From the NCBI GenBank assembly GCA_008638375.1, contig VIRR01000536.1:124001-188000 (forward strand): 64,000 bases of DNA. The letters run 5' to 3'. The notes beneath the pieces are model-generated. The model was not told where the DNA came from. It saw only the letters and a program-made list of their open reading frames with translations, and did not search any database. The translations under genes and the position numbers were made by a program. Position 1 is the stretch's first letter, and the number at the start of each line of letters is the position of its first letter. Shown piece by piece: positions 47,362 to 57,193 of this stretch. The stretch is from Nyssa sinensis (taxonomy: Eukaryota > Streptophyta > Magnoliopsida > Cornales > Nyssaceae).

Positions 47362-48483
47362 TAAGTAGTATGATATTGAACTTGGAAAGTGAAAAAAGTC
47401 TCCATAATAGTCTTCTAAAACCCCAAGTCAATAAGTCTTCAAGTTGATAGTCCTTTATTGATTGATTGTAATTCATATGTTGCAATAATATATCACTTCC
47501 TTCAAAAAAAAAAAAAAATTCTAAAATACACCCCCTCCTAAGCTTAAAATCTTTCACGAGTTATCCTTATCTTAACTTTAATTTGACTCATTAATTGAAC
47601 TTTTATTATTATTATTTTTAAATTTTTTTGCATAGCCTATGATTTTTTGAGAAAGGCATGATTGATATTTTGAGAAAGTTGTTGGAGAAGATAAAATAAT
47701 TTGCGGAAGAAAAATAAGATGCGACTTTTGAATACTATTTGAAGGCTCTAATAAACTTTTAGTATTGCAAAAATTGTTAATCATAATTGGCATATTTATG
47801 CATGATCAAGGTTGAGATGGCTTGAAAAATGTAAATTAGTTAATCAAGTGAAAGTTATTATGATGCGGAATGGAAACGTGAGAAGGAGAATCGAACACGT
47901 CGAATTTCTTATAGAATAAGTAACATAGGGACTCCTTATCCAAACAAGAGAAATAATTCTCCAAAATTCGTAATTATTTATTATTGATAAAAAAATATAA
48001 CCATAATGACATATTACATCATATTTATAGTGCTAGAATATTCTTATTTTGACTAGGAAACAAATTTTTTTATTTTTATACTAATCTTACTACAATAAAG
48101 ACTAATAATTCGAATAGAAAACTATTAATTTCTATATTTTTTTATACAAATCCTAATAAAACAAAGAAACTAGAGAAATTTTGAATAAATCAAAATTAAA
48201 AATTAAATAATTCTAATACAACTTTAAAACTAATATCTTTATTTTTAGGGTATTAAATCTGTCCTATATCATATTATTTTATAATTAAAAAATCAATAAC
48301 ATCATAATAAGATTTTAGAACTAAAAATATGAGAAGTGCTCTTTAATAGAATTTTTAAAAACTATATTATCCTATTTATTACCGAAAACAAAGAAAAAAT
48401 AATTTATATCATTTTAAATTACTAAAAGAACTTTTCTCCACTTGCAAGTCATGAATGACCCTTTTTTAGAAGTAAAAGTTAAT
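47362..48483. repeat. Eroded copies of CNL upstream DNA
   Basis: 47365-47420 matches 53587-53625. 47455-47660 matches 51880-52075 ('tttcacgagttatccttatcttaactttaatttga', 'gcatagcctatg'). 47640-47790 matches 53390-53490 ('ttggagaagataaaataa', 'ggctctaataaacttt'). 48296-48420 resembles 46430-46560. These are parts of repeated segments in the resistance-gene flank. No gene is seen. Confidence 0.6.
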
Positions 48484-48540
48484 TTCTTTCTTTTGTTCAC
48501 ACTATCTCGTTTTGATTCTCAGTGGCAATTTGGTGGTAAA
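48484..48540 (+). pseudogene. Second relic of a CNL leader start
   Basis: 'ttctttcttttgttcacactatctcgttttgattctcagtggcaattt' matches the start of the leader relic at 46110-46170. It is cut off near 48540 by a foldback arm. Confidence 0.6.
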
Positions 48541-48890
48541 CAATTTTTTCTAACTATTTTTAAAGTTTTTTTTATATAAAAATAAATTTAAGATTTTAAT
48601 CAATATTTATTTGAAAATAAAAAAATAAAAAAAATTGGTCAAAATATATTTAAAAAAAACATGAAAACGACAGTTTTGTTATTGTAAAGAAAAAAAATTA
48701 ATTGGAGGGGATATTTGTAATTTGTTAGATAGAGTAAGGAAAATCAGTGTAATTTCAAAAATTTTAAGGGATGTTAATATAATTATCAAAAACCTCAGGG
48801 AATGATAGTGTAACTTTAAAAATTTCAAAAAAGGTTACCGTAATTGTTAGAAACCTCAGAAAATATCAACGTAACTTATCCAAAAATTTA
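48540..48890. repeat. Foldback element arm, right type
   Basis: It contains 'catgaaaacgacagttttgtta' and repeated 'agtgtaatttcaaaaattt' and 'aattatcaaaaacctcagg' motifs matching the right arm of 50003-50522. The left arm is absent. Confidence 0.55.
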
Positions 48891-49540
48891 TTAGAAGTTG
48901 GTATTATTTAATTTTAACTTGGTATCATTTGAGTCTACTTAGTTACCATTTGGTCTTATAGAATTTGAAGTATAAGATGATATAATTTGACGCTAAGTTG
49001 GTACTATTTGTAGGTGGAAATTTACTTGAGTGTAAGTTTTAAAAGCTTGAGTTTAATTTGGTTATCATTTGAGTCCATGTGAGACGATTAATGTAAAATT
49101 GTAGAATTTGTCTGGAGTGTGAGTTGTTATAATTTAAATTTTAATTAGTATTATTTGAATCTAAGTTAATATCATTTAAGTGTAACTTGGTACAACTTAA
49201 GTTTAAATTGGTTGTTTGAGTACAAGTTAGTATTATTTAGTCTAAATTTAAAGAATTTACCTTAATTGTAAATTAGTGTCATTTTAAGTTTAAATTAGTA
49301 TTATTTGAGTATAACTTGATGAGTAATATTTCACGACCCATCAAAATTTGCCCATATACTTGTAAGGAGTGGGATCTATCAGTTATGGAGTCTACAAGTG
49401 GATTTTACTTTTTGTGAATATATGGACACAATATTGACAAATTTTGATGGGCCATAAACTATTACTTTAACTTGTTACTTAATTATTTTTAGTTAGTATT
49501 ATTTAATGTTAACATGATACCATTTTAGCTTAGTTTGTTA
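48890..49540. repeat. Degenerate minisatellite, about 22-bp unit
   Basis: Many diverged copies of 'aacttggtatcatttgagtctaa' vary as 'ttggtaccatttgag', 'taagttaatatcatttaagtg' and 'aaattagtattatttgag'. A MULE-like MITE is inserted at 49321. Confidence 0.75.
49321..49467. mobile_element. Mutator-like MITE with 9-bp duplication
   Basis: The 147-bp element is flanked by TAACTTGAT (49312-49320) and TAACTTGTT (49468-49476), 8 of 9 identical. Its ends form about 30-bp inverted repeats: 'gagtaatatttcacgaccca' on the left pairs with 'tgggccataaactattactt' on the right, both continuing into 'tcaaaatttg'. The 9-bp duplication fits Mutator-like elements. Confidence 0.75.
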
Positions 49541-50002
49541 AAATTATTATTTTAATAATATACCCATAAACTTCTTACGACAATCAATTCATACAGTACC
49601 ATTTAGAAAAAATACAACTATTTAGATACTTTTTAGTAACAGTTGTTATTATGATTTTTTTTTACAATTTTATACATGATAGCTTTGATTCGATAAATAT
49701 TTTAACTAAGAAAAATATTATTCAGACTCTTATTTCTTTCACTTGAATTTTAAAATATTAATTTTTTAATTGTTAAAATTGTATTTTTTGAAACTCAAGT
49801 GTTAAAATGAAGTGTTGATATAAAGCATAGCCTAAAATATCTAGACCCATCAATCAGTTGATTCGTTCTAATTCATTGATTTAATCCGGTATAAAATAAA
49901 TATTAGGAAAAGAAGGGAACGTCTTCTTCGCAAACATAAATAGAATTGTTTTTAACAGTTTTCACATGAAATTTTTTTATCTTAGCCCTTAATAAAAATA
50001 TC

Positions 50003-50522
50003 TTGGGTAAATCACATTGATCTTTTTTGAGATTTCTGATAATTTTACTGACTTCTTTTGAGATTTCTGAAATTACACTATTCTTTCATATATTTTATTG
50101 ACAAATTATACCCCTTCAGTCATTTTTTTTTTCTTCAAAATGACAAAATTGTCATTTTCATGTTTGTTTTTGTATTTTTTGCATTTTTTGAATTTTAATC
50201 AATTTTTTCTAACCTTTTTTAAAGAGCTTTCGTTTTTATATAAAAGAAATTTAAGATAAATAACTTATTTTTATTTTATATAAAAATATAGTTAAAGTTT
50301 TAATCAATATATATTTGAAAATAAAAAAATTAAAAAAATTGAAAAATGTAGAAAACAAAAAAAATCATGGAAAGAATAATTTTGTCATTCAAAAAAAAAA
50401 AAATTTAACTGGAGAACAATATTTCTAATTTATCAGATAAAATAAGAAATATTATAAATTTAAAAAAAATTAGTATAATTATAAAAAAATTTAAAAAGGA
50501 TTAGTCTAATTTACCTAAATAT
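50003..50522. mobile_element. Full foldback element with about 200-bp inverted arms
   Basis: The left arm begins 'gggtaaatcacattgatc' and includes 'caaaatgacaaaattgtcattttcatg'. The right arm is its diverged reverse complement, with 'catggaaagaataattttgtcattc' ending 'attagtctaatttacct'. It can fold into one long imperfect hairpin. Single arms occur at 28540, 41812 and 48540, and shorter traces near 39010 and 62920. No transposase is encoded. Flanks of the type AATAT on both sides could be a duplication. Confidence 0.7.
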
Positions 50523-51880
50523 TTTTGAGACATAGTAAAACATCATGTGACATGTGTTTGTGAGAAAGTTACTTTAAAATGCTATTGATTGAGTATGATA
50601 TGTTTTGTTGCAATAAAGGGATTCGTTGCTCTTTATTGGGTACTAACCTTGTAAAAGTACCTGTATACCTTTGCGGTTAATGTTGCTTCAAGCTGCTAGA
50701 ACATTACACACATAACAAAGTCATCAAAATAAGAAAATCGTATGAAAATGTGTGGAGAATAGAAAATCAATATATATTTTTTTAATTTAACCCATTAAAA
50801 GAAGAAGAAAGAAAAATTTGTCGAAATACTTTTAGAAATTGTTTTCTTAAAAAAGATTTATATAAAAAAAACTCAATATAAAAGTGATAGATGTAAAAAT
50901 CTAAAACAAATGGGATTCCGGCAAGGTGATGAGGAAGATGAAGAGAAAAAGAGACCTTCGATATTAACAATCGTTATCAAATAAAATGAGAGTACCGAAG
51001 ATGAAGAGGAAGTAATACTTTAGATAGAACCAAAGTTTGATTCCGGCAAGGTGATGAGGAAATAATGCGACCATGAAATTGTTCCTGCTGGATGATGAGG
51101 AAACAATGTGTATAGGAAGTTATGTTTGTCAAATCGATTTTTTGGGAAGATGGAGGTAGTGACGTAGTAGGTGGTTTTTTTTTTTAAAAAAAAAAAAAAA
51201 CAAAAAATTGTAATTTGAAATTTGTGTGAGATAAGAGTTGGGTGCCATAGTGAGAGTTTTTTAATTTTTTTTTTTTAAATTGTAATTTGAGATAATGTGT
51301 GAGATAAGACTGGGTGCTGTAGTGGGAGTTTATTTTTTTAAAATTGTAATTTAAGATTCGCGTGAGATAATGTGTGAGATAATAGTTAAAAATTGTAATT
51401 TGAAATTTGTGTAAGATAATGTGTGAGATAAGAATTTATGTGAGATAAGAGTTATTGAGGTTTTTTTTTTTCTATTTGAAATTTGAGTGAGATAAGAGGT
51501 ACTGAGAAATGAGGAGAACTGAAATGGGAAGAGTTTGTAATGACACATAAGAATATTTTAAATTGAGAGAGGAGATAATTCTAACAAAACAATACATTGT
51601 TATAAAGTTTGTAGATAGATAGATATATGGCTCCTAACAATGTTAAAACTTATCGATCAATTATCAGAAGCCAACTATCAAAAGCTGAAAATATAATCTT
51701 ACTGGCGATTGTATACTTCCAAAATATATGTAGCGTAAAATGTATACATCCAAAATATATGTAGGGTAAAATCTCTAATCTCCTGTACTGTTGGATTGTG
51801 TAAGATTGATTATGTTTATTGGTCTAATATGTTAGAATGTTTATTTGCTTGATTGATTGATTGTAATTTATATATTGTAA
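50523..51880. other. AT-rich region with small repeats
   Basis: 'gattccggcaaggtgatgagg' occurs at about 50914 and 51040, with a diverged third copy near 51080. 51200-51450 holds repeated 'ttgtaatttgaaatttgtgtgagataa' units. No gene recognised. Confidence 0.55.
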
Positions 51881-52075
51881 TAGTTCATTGCTGTTTTTAT
51901 AATAAAAATAATAATTATAGTACACCCCTTTAATTTAAGATTTTACTTCTCCTAAGTTTAAAATATTTCACGCATTATCTTTATCTTAACTTTAATTTGA
52001 TTAATCAATAGAAATTTTATCAATTTTTAAATTTTTTTTGGCATAGCCTATGGTTTTTTGAATGTTTCTTTTTGG
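51880..52075. repeat. Copy of 47455-47660
   Basis: Shared blocks are 'gattgattgattgtaat', 'taaaatatttcacgcattatctttatcttaactttaatttga' and 'ggcatagcctatg'. It belongs to the repeated flank of the resistance-gene region. Confidence 0.65.
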
Positions 52076-52506
52076 GTTAATTGAAAATTGTCAATATTTT
52101 TTTTGTATCAAAAAATTTAGTTATTCATAAAAAATATTATCAATCACTATTAACTTTTTCTACTTCTTTAATTTTTAAAATTATTATTAAATATTAAGCA
52201 AATATTTTGTCCATTCTAACTAAAATTCATCGCCTTGTTCCTTATAATAATAACTCCAGTGAAAAGAAAAGAAACTAAAATAGCATTAGATCAGCTGAAG
52301 GCAACTACTAAACATAAACCCAAGTTCGAATAGAGTATAATATTTTCAGCTAGTGAAAGAGTTATTTGTTTTGTTTATAACCATAAATTTGTGTAAATTT
52401 ACAACAACTTTCTGGATTTTTAGAATATTTTTAGAATATTGTTTTTTATTTTTCTTATAATTTTATGTATTTATTTCATATTTTCTTCATTTTTCTATAA
52501 TTATAA

Positions 52507-52808
52507 AGCTTGAAACTCCATCACACACTTCAAAAATGACAAAATTGACGAGCACAAACTTCTGTCACTTAGTTTGAATTTCCGATTTGCAACTTATGAA
52601 AGTTTTTGACGTTTTAATCATTTAAATTTTTTTTTTAAAAAAAGACCAATCTTGTGGTTTTTACCGGCAAAAGCATCCGAAATTAGCCTAACAACCCTGA
52701 AACCCCTATTACACACCTCACAAATGACAAAATAAATTAGCACAAACTTACGACACTCAGTTTGAATCTTCGATTTGCAACTTATAAAACTTTCTAACAC
52801 TCCATCTA
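52507..52808. repeat. Two direct copies of a 114-bp segment
   Basis: The copies lie about 188 bases apart (52507-52620 and 52695-52808). Both contain 'aatgacaaaat', 'agcacaaactt' and 'gatttgcaactta'. Function unknown. Confidence 0.75.
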
Positions 52809-53217
52809 TAATAAATTTATTACAAACTTGCCATGTCATCGCATCTTGATCCTTGTGAGCCTCTGCTCTGATCAGTTCGATTTAGGCATTCATCTTTTCG
52901 TCAGAATCCATCAAAGATTCCAGAGTTGATTCAATCTCAGATTCCTTAGGAAATTTTTTTTAATGAATCTAGTACAATGACGTGGTAATGTACAGTTTCA
53001 ATGGTATTATGCCATGTGTAATATGACAGACTTTTTTTATAATGAGATACAGTATATATGATAGAGTGTTATTGGAAGGAAAAAAAAGTTGAGTGAAACA
53101 GTAATGTGGTGCTACTTTTATTGTGATTTGAGTATCACAGTGGCCCCACAAATATGACAAATCACGATGGGAATATTTTTTTAATTAAAATGATATATTG
53201 TCACATAGTGTACCAAA

Positions 53218-53775
53218 AAATATCTCCATCTTTAGAGCTAAGAATATGAAACTTGTTTGGTAATGAATTTAGAAATTATTTTCTATTAGTTGAAATTGGA
53301 AGCTAAAATTGTAACACCCTGTTTCATTTCTATTCAGTGGCAATTCTCAGTGGTTATTTAAAATTTATACGAAGGCAATATTAATTGTTTGAGAAAGCTA
53401 TTGGAGAAGATAAAATAAGATGCAATTCTTAAATAAATTATCATTATCCTATTTGATGGCTCTAATAAACTTTGTGTATTGCAAAGAATATTAATCACAA
53501 TTTATATCATTTAAAATTACTCGTGTAACTTTTTTTGTTAAGGTAAATATTCTAAACATAGCATCAACGTTTTTAATCAACTGTAAGTAGTATGAGATAT
53601 AGTGAAAAAAAGTCTCCATAATATTATTCTTCTTTTGGTTCCACTTCTTACCGTCAGGAATGAGTTGTGTTGCTTTATTAAAAGTTTATCTTTAATTTAT
53701 GTCCCATCTATCCCCAAACCCAATTTGATGTATGATGATTTTTAAAACTATTATATCCTCCTGACATATCATATT
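53218..53775 (+). promoter_or_regulatory. Ancestral upstream DNA of the CNL gene, displaced by LTR A4
   Basis: It shares several blocks with the eroded flank copies at 46430-46800 and 47360-47790, including 'atctttagagctaa', 'aaatattctaaacatag' and 'gtctccataat'. It ends exactly at the left TSD of LTR A4, so before that insertion it adjoined the CNL leader now at 56915. Promoter motifs cannot be assigned with confidence. Confidence 0.5.
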
Positions 53776-54202
53776 TGTAGAAACCTGAAAAATGAGAGTA
53801 AATTTTTCGTTTTGTTGGTAGAGCATTATTCATGCACCATTTGCCAGTAGGGTACTATACATATACATTTAGACGTATGACATGTTTAGAAGTATATTTT
53901 GAGTATGTCATAGAAGATAAATATGCTTAGAATGTTAAAATACACCTCCTGTAAAAATTTGAGCCTGTTCGGAGACAGTTTCAAAAATTGGACCAAAAGG
54001 GCATCCAGGTGGCCTCAGTGGATCCGGCCAAACCCGGCCACAGGTGAAAATTTATTTTTTTAAAAATATTCATTTAAAATAATTTTAAGAACTTTGGTTA
54101 AAGCAAAATGTTGAATTGAGGCGTTTCGGGATGGGTTGTAGTGTAACGGGGTCCTGGATTCATTAAGGGCAAAAGGGTCATTTTGCACCTTTGCCCCTCC
54201 AC

Positions 54203-54210
54203 TATAAATA
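54203..54210 (+). promoter_or_regulatory. Putative LTR TATA box (A4)
   Basis: TATAAATA in the conserved family A context ('gcccctccac' before, 'caacc' after). Transcripts starting near 54235 would run through the LTR toward the CNL gene about 3 kb away. Confidence 0.55.
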
Positions 54211-56470
54211 CAACCCCTTAGTGTATTTTTATCACATTTTGGTTTGAGATTCAGAGTAGAAGTCGTGCATGGAGAAAAATGAAGAAAAAGCCCTAGGTTC
54301 TCCAAGCTTCAAGCCACTAAAACACACTCCTAGGCCAAGATTCTTGCGAGGCTTCCTTTTAGGAAGTTGTTCCTCTCATCAAGACCTATATTCTCACTGA
54401 TCGGTTCGGCTGTGCAGCGAACACAACTTCCTTGGTTTGAGAAAAACCATTCTAGGTATGATATTTTGCTAAGTAAGGAATATGATTAAGTTTAGGAGTG
54501 ATTTATATGTTGATTGAGTGATTCATATGTTTATTTGATGTTAGAAAATCACTTAGGATATGGTTGCTTTGAAAAACCTAGAGTTGAGTGTTTATGTACT
54601 TGTGTGTTCTTTGTTATTCCTTGGGAATTTGAAAAAGTGGTAAACATGAACCATGATTATAAGTGAAATTCATTGTATTCTAGCTTAGGTTCATGTAGAC
54701 AAAATCTTGTAGTTAAAAAGTTATGATTTATTTAAGGTGTTAGTGTTTTATGTATTTTGTAATCTTTGAGAATTTGTCAAAGTGATGAACATGTAACTTG
54801 TTTATATGTTTGATTCATTGCATTCTAGCTTGTTTTCATGTAGAGAAACTCTTGTGGTTTGAGAGTTATGAATTATTCCATGAGTTGGTAGTTTGTGTAT
54901 TTGTATGTTCTTTGAGAAATTGTTAAAGCGATGAACATGAGACTTGATCATATACTTAATTCATTGAATTATGACTTACATTTATGTAAACAAAGTGTTG
55001 TGAATTTGAAGTTATGCTTTATTTTGTGAAAGATGCATATTTTTAAGTCATGCTCCATGTGTTGATGAAATGTTTTATTGAATTGCATAAAAATGAAATT
55101 AAAGCATGTTGGCATAGTGTAAATCCATGTAGGCATGGCGTGAGTTGAGCACTTGGTGCTATGCATTATGAGGATGTAGATCCTGTGGTGAAAAACCCAA
55201 AATTGTCCATTGCATTGGTGCCCAGTATCCAACGGGAGCGATCTGTGAACGAGTGTTGGTACTCAAAATTCATCGGGAGCGATCCGTAAACGAGACATGA
55301 GTGTGACATAGAGTTGACATGAGTTGACATGGGTGTGACATAAAGTTGATATGGATGTGACATAGAGTTGACATGTGTGTGACATGGAGTTTGCATGGGT
55401 ATGTCACGCATGTTGCCATTGCATGGTGTTGATGAATTGGAAGGCATGTAGATTATAAATGTACACTTGCACATGCCACGCCTTAAATTTTGTTCCTTGC
55501 ATTAGTATCATGTCATACCAGCAGTTAAGCTGATCCATTCGTGAGATATCATATTATAGATGAGGCCCCGGTACTTGAAGACTTGATGAAGTCTTGAAGG
55601 ATGTAGGGGAAGTGGACCATGGTGGATATTTTGGCCCTTGGGGCATATTTTGAGTTGTATGAGGGCATAAGCCCTAACACTTGTGTAATGCAATTGTAAT
55701 AGTATTGTGTAGTGTGAACAAAATGGGCATGGCCCTATAATTGTAATGAAAGTGAGAATGTGATGTTTTAAACTTCAAAGTATATGTGGATGTGTAGAGG
55801 ATTGTATATTTGAATGATGTATGTTAATTCTCATGAGATTGTGGCCATTGAGTGAGGATGGAAATGTGTAAATCATTGATTGTATAATGTATCATGAATA
55901 TTAGGTGGAAAAAAATGCTTAGAAAATAAAGGAGGTTATGTTGAAATTTTGTGAAGTTAAAAGATTTGTTAAGTGTGTAAAACACCCTTTAAATAGGTGA
56001 GAAAAATGGTTAAAAAGTTGGGGTTAAATAGCTTGAAGAATTAGAAGGAATGTTAAATGGCATACAACATGCCTTAATTTCGATTCTGCAAAATCATTTC
56101 TGCAGATCAGCCCACTTCGTGGGATTATAACTTTTTAGTCCTTTTGAATTAATTAAGGTGCCTTACATTTCTAGATAGGTCTATCGCTTAGTTTTCTTTT
56201 TATATATCATGGACTTTGAAAGTTTTTAAAATGAGGAAGTTATTTTGATTTTGTTTCAAGTGTGCAAAATCTGACCTATGAGTAGTGTTTTCATCATAAC
56301 TTGAGTTCTACATGAACTTTTTGAGTGATTCAAAATGGTATAGAAACTAGACTCAATAAGGAAGATTTTGGCACAGATTTCATTACATTTGGAGGTGTAG
56401 ATTGACAGAAATAGCGATTTGAATCAAAGGGTTAGGCGTAGCATTTTTTTGAAGTTCAGTTTTGCTCCAG

Positions 56471-56501
56471 GTGAACAGTAACTTTCAATGTTACTGTTCA
56501 C
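56471..56501. other. Perfect 12-bp hairpin in LTR A4
   Basis: GTGAACAGTAAC and GTTACTGTTCAC flank a 7-base loop. A third half-copy 'attactgttcatcc' follows at about 56523. It lies in the LTR segment not shared with A1 and A2. Confidence 0.8.
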
Positions 56502-56914
56502 TTTTAGCTACTGGATTCTCAGATTACTGTTCATCCAAATTTTTTTTTTTTTTTTTTATTGTTTCAAACTTTTTGATTTTCATATAAATTCATTTTAAAT
56601 CTGAATTGAGTTATTCAAAAGTCTAAACTGATTATCTCGACGAGTACTTTTGTTTAAAAATAATTGCACTTTGAGACTCCAAAAATGTTTGGCTGGAATT
56701 GACCACGAAAGGTATAAAGGCCTAAAAAAGTTTTCAGAATGGATTCAAATGATTCTCAATTTTTTTTTTTTATGTTGGTTAATGACATTAGAGTATGGAA
56801 TAATGAATTTTTTCGCTGAGAAATAAAGGATGCTTTAAATTTATTTATTTATTTTTTTAGTTAATAAATTCATTTCACTCACTCCTCGGGTTTGTGAAAA
56901 TTCGGGGCGTGACA

Positions 56915-57193
56915 ATACTCTTAAAAGTTTATTTCATTTTTTTCTTTCTTTTGTTTTGAGCTCTTGTTTTAATTCTCAATGGAAATTTGCTAGTGAATTC
57001 TCTGTTTCTAAATGCAGGTTAAAAACGAAAGTCTCCAATCTTGCTGCTGTTTATTTGATCAGTTCCTTTCACGTATAAGATCAACGAGAGGTATGTTTTG
57101 CAAGCTCATCTTAGAATTTCCCTTAGTATAAGTTCCTTTGATTCTTCCACATTTTATCTGTTTGTGACTCTGTGTTTGAATCTTTTAAGGGAT
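56915..57193 (+). promoter_or_regulatory. CNL 5' leader with a probable short intron
   Basis: It is homologous to the leader relic at 46085-46340, which supports transcription of this part. A donor-like 'gagag|gtatgt' at 57091 and an acceptor-like 'tcttttaag' ending at 57189 would remove 99 bases and leave ggat-ATG. An in-frame ATG at 57098 lies inside this intron and is therefore not favoured as the start. Confidence 0.5.

Larger units (their letters stand above)
53776..56914 (+). mobile_element. Family A solo LTR, copy A4, just upstream of the CNL gene
   Basis: The 3139-bp LTR runs from TGTAGAAACCTGAAAAAT to TTCGGGGCGTGACA and is flanked by ATATT (53771-53775) and ATACT (56915-56919), one mismatch. 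It matches LTRs A1 and A2 up to about 56030. From there to about 56870 it carries a different segment without the GC-rich part and minisatellite. It has expanded 'gttgacatgggtgtgacat' repeats near 55310-55400. No internal region is present, so it is solo. It has the same orientation as the CNL gene. Confidence 0.88.

Noticed and set aside
57098..57193. In-frame upstream ATG adding 32 residues to the CNL protein
   Set aside because: The added residues are hydrophobic and Ser/Phe-rich, unlike family N-termini. The ATG sits inside a probable leader intron, and MAVNLVGSIV at 57194 is the usual type of start.
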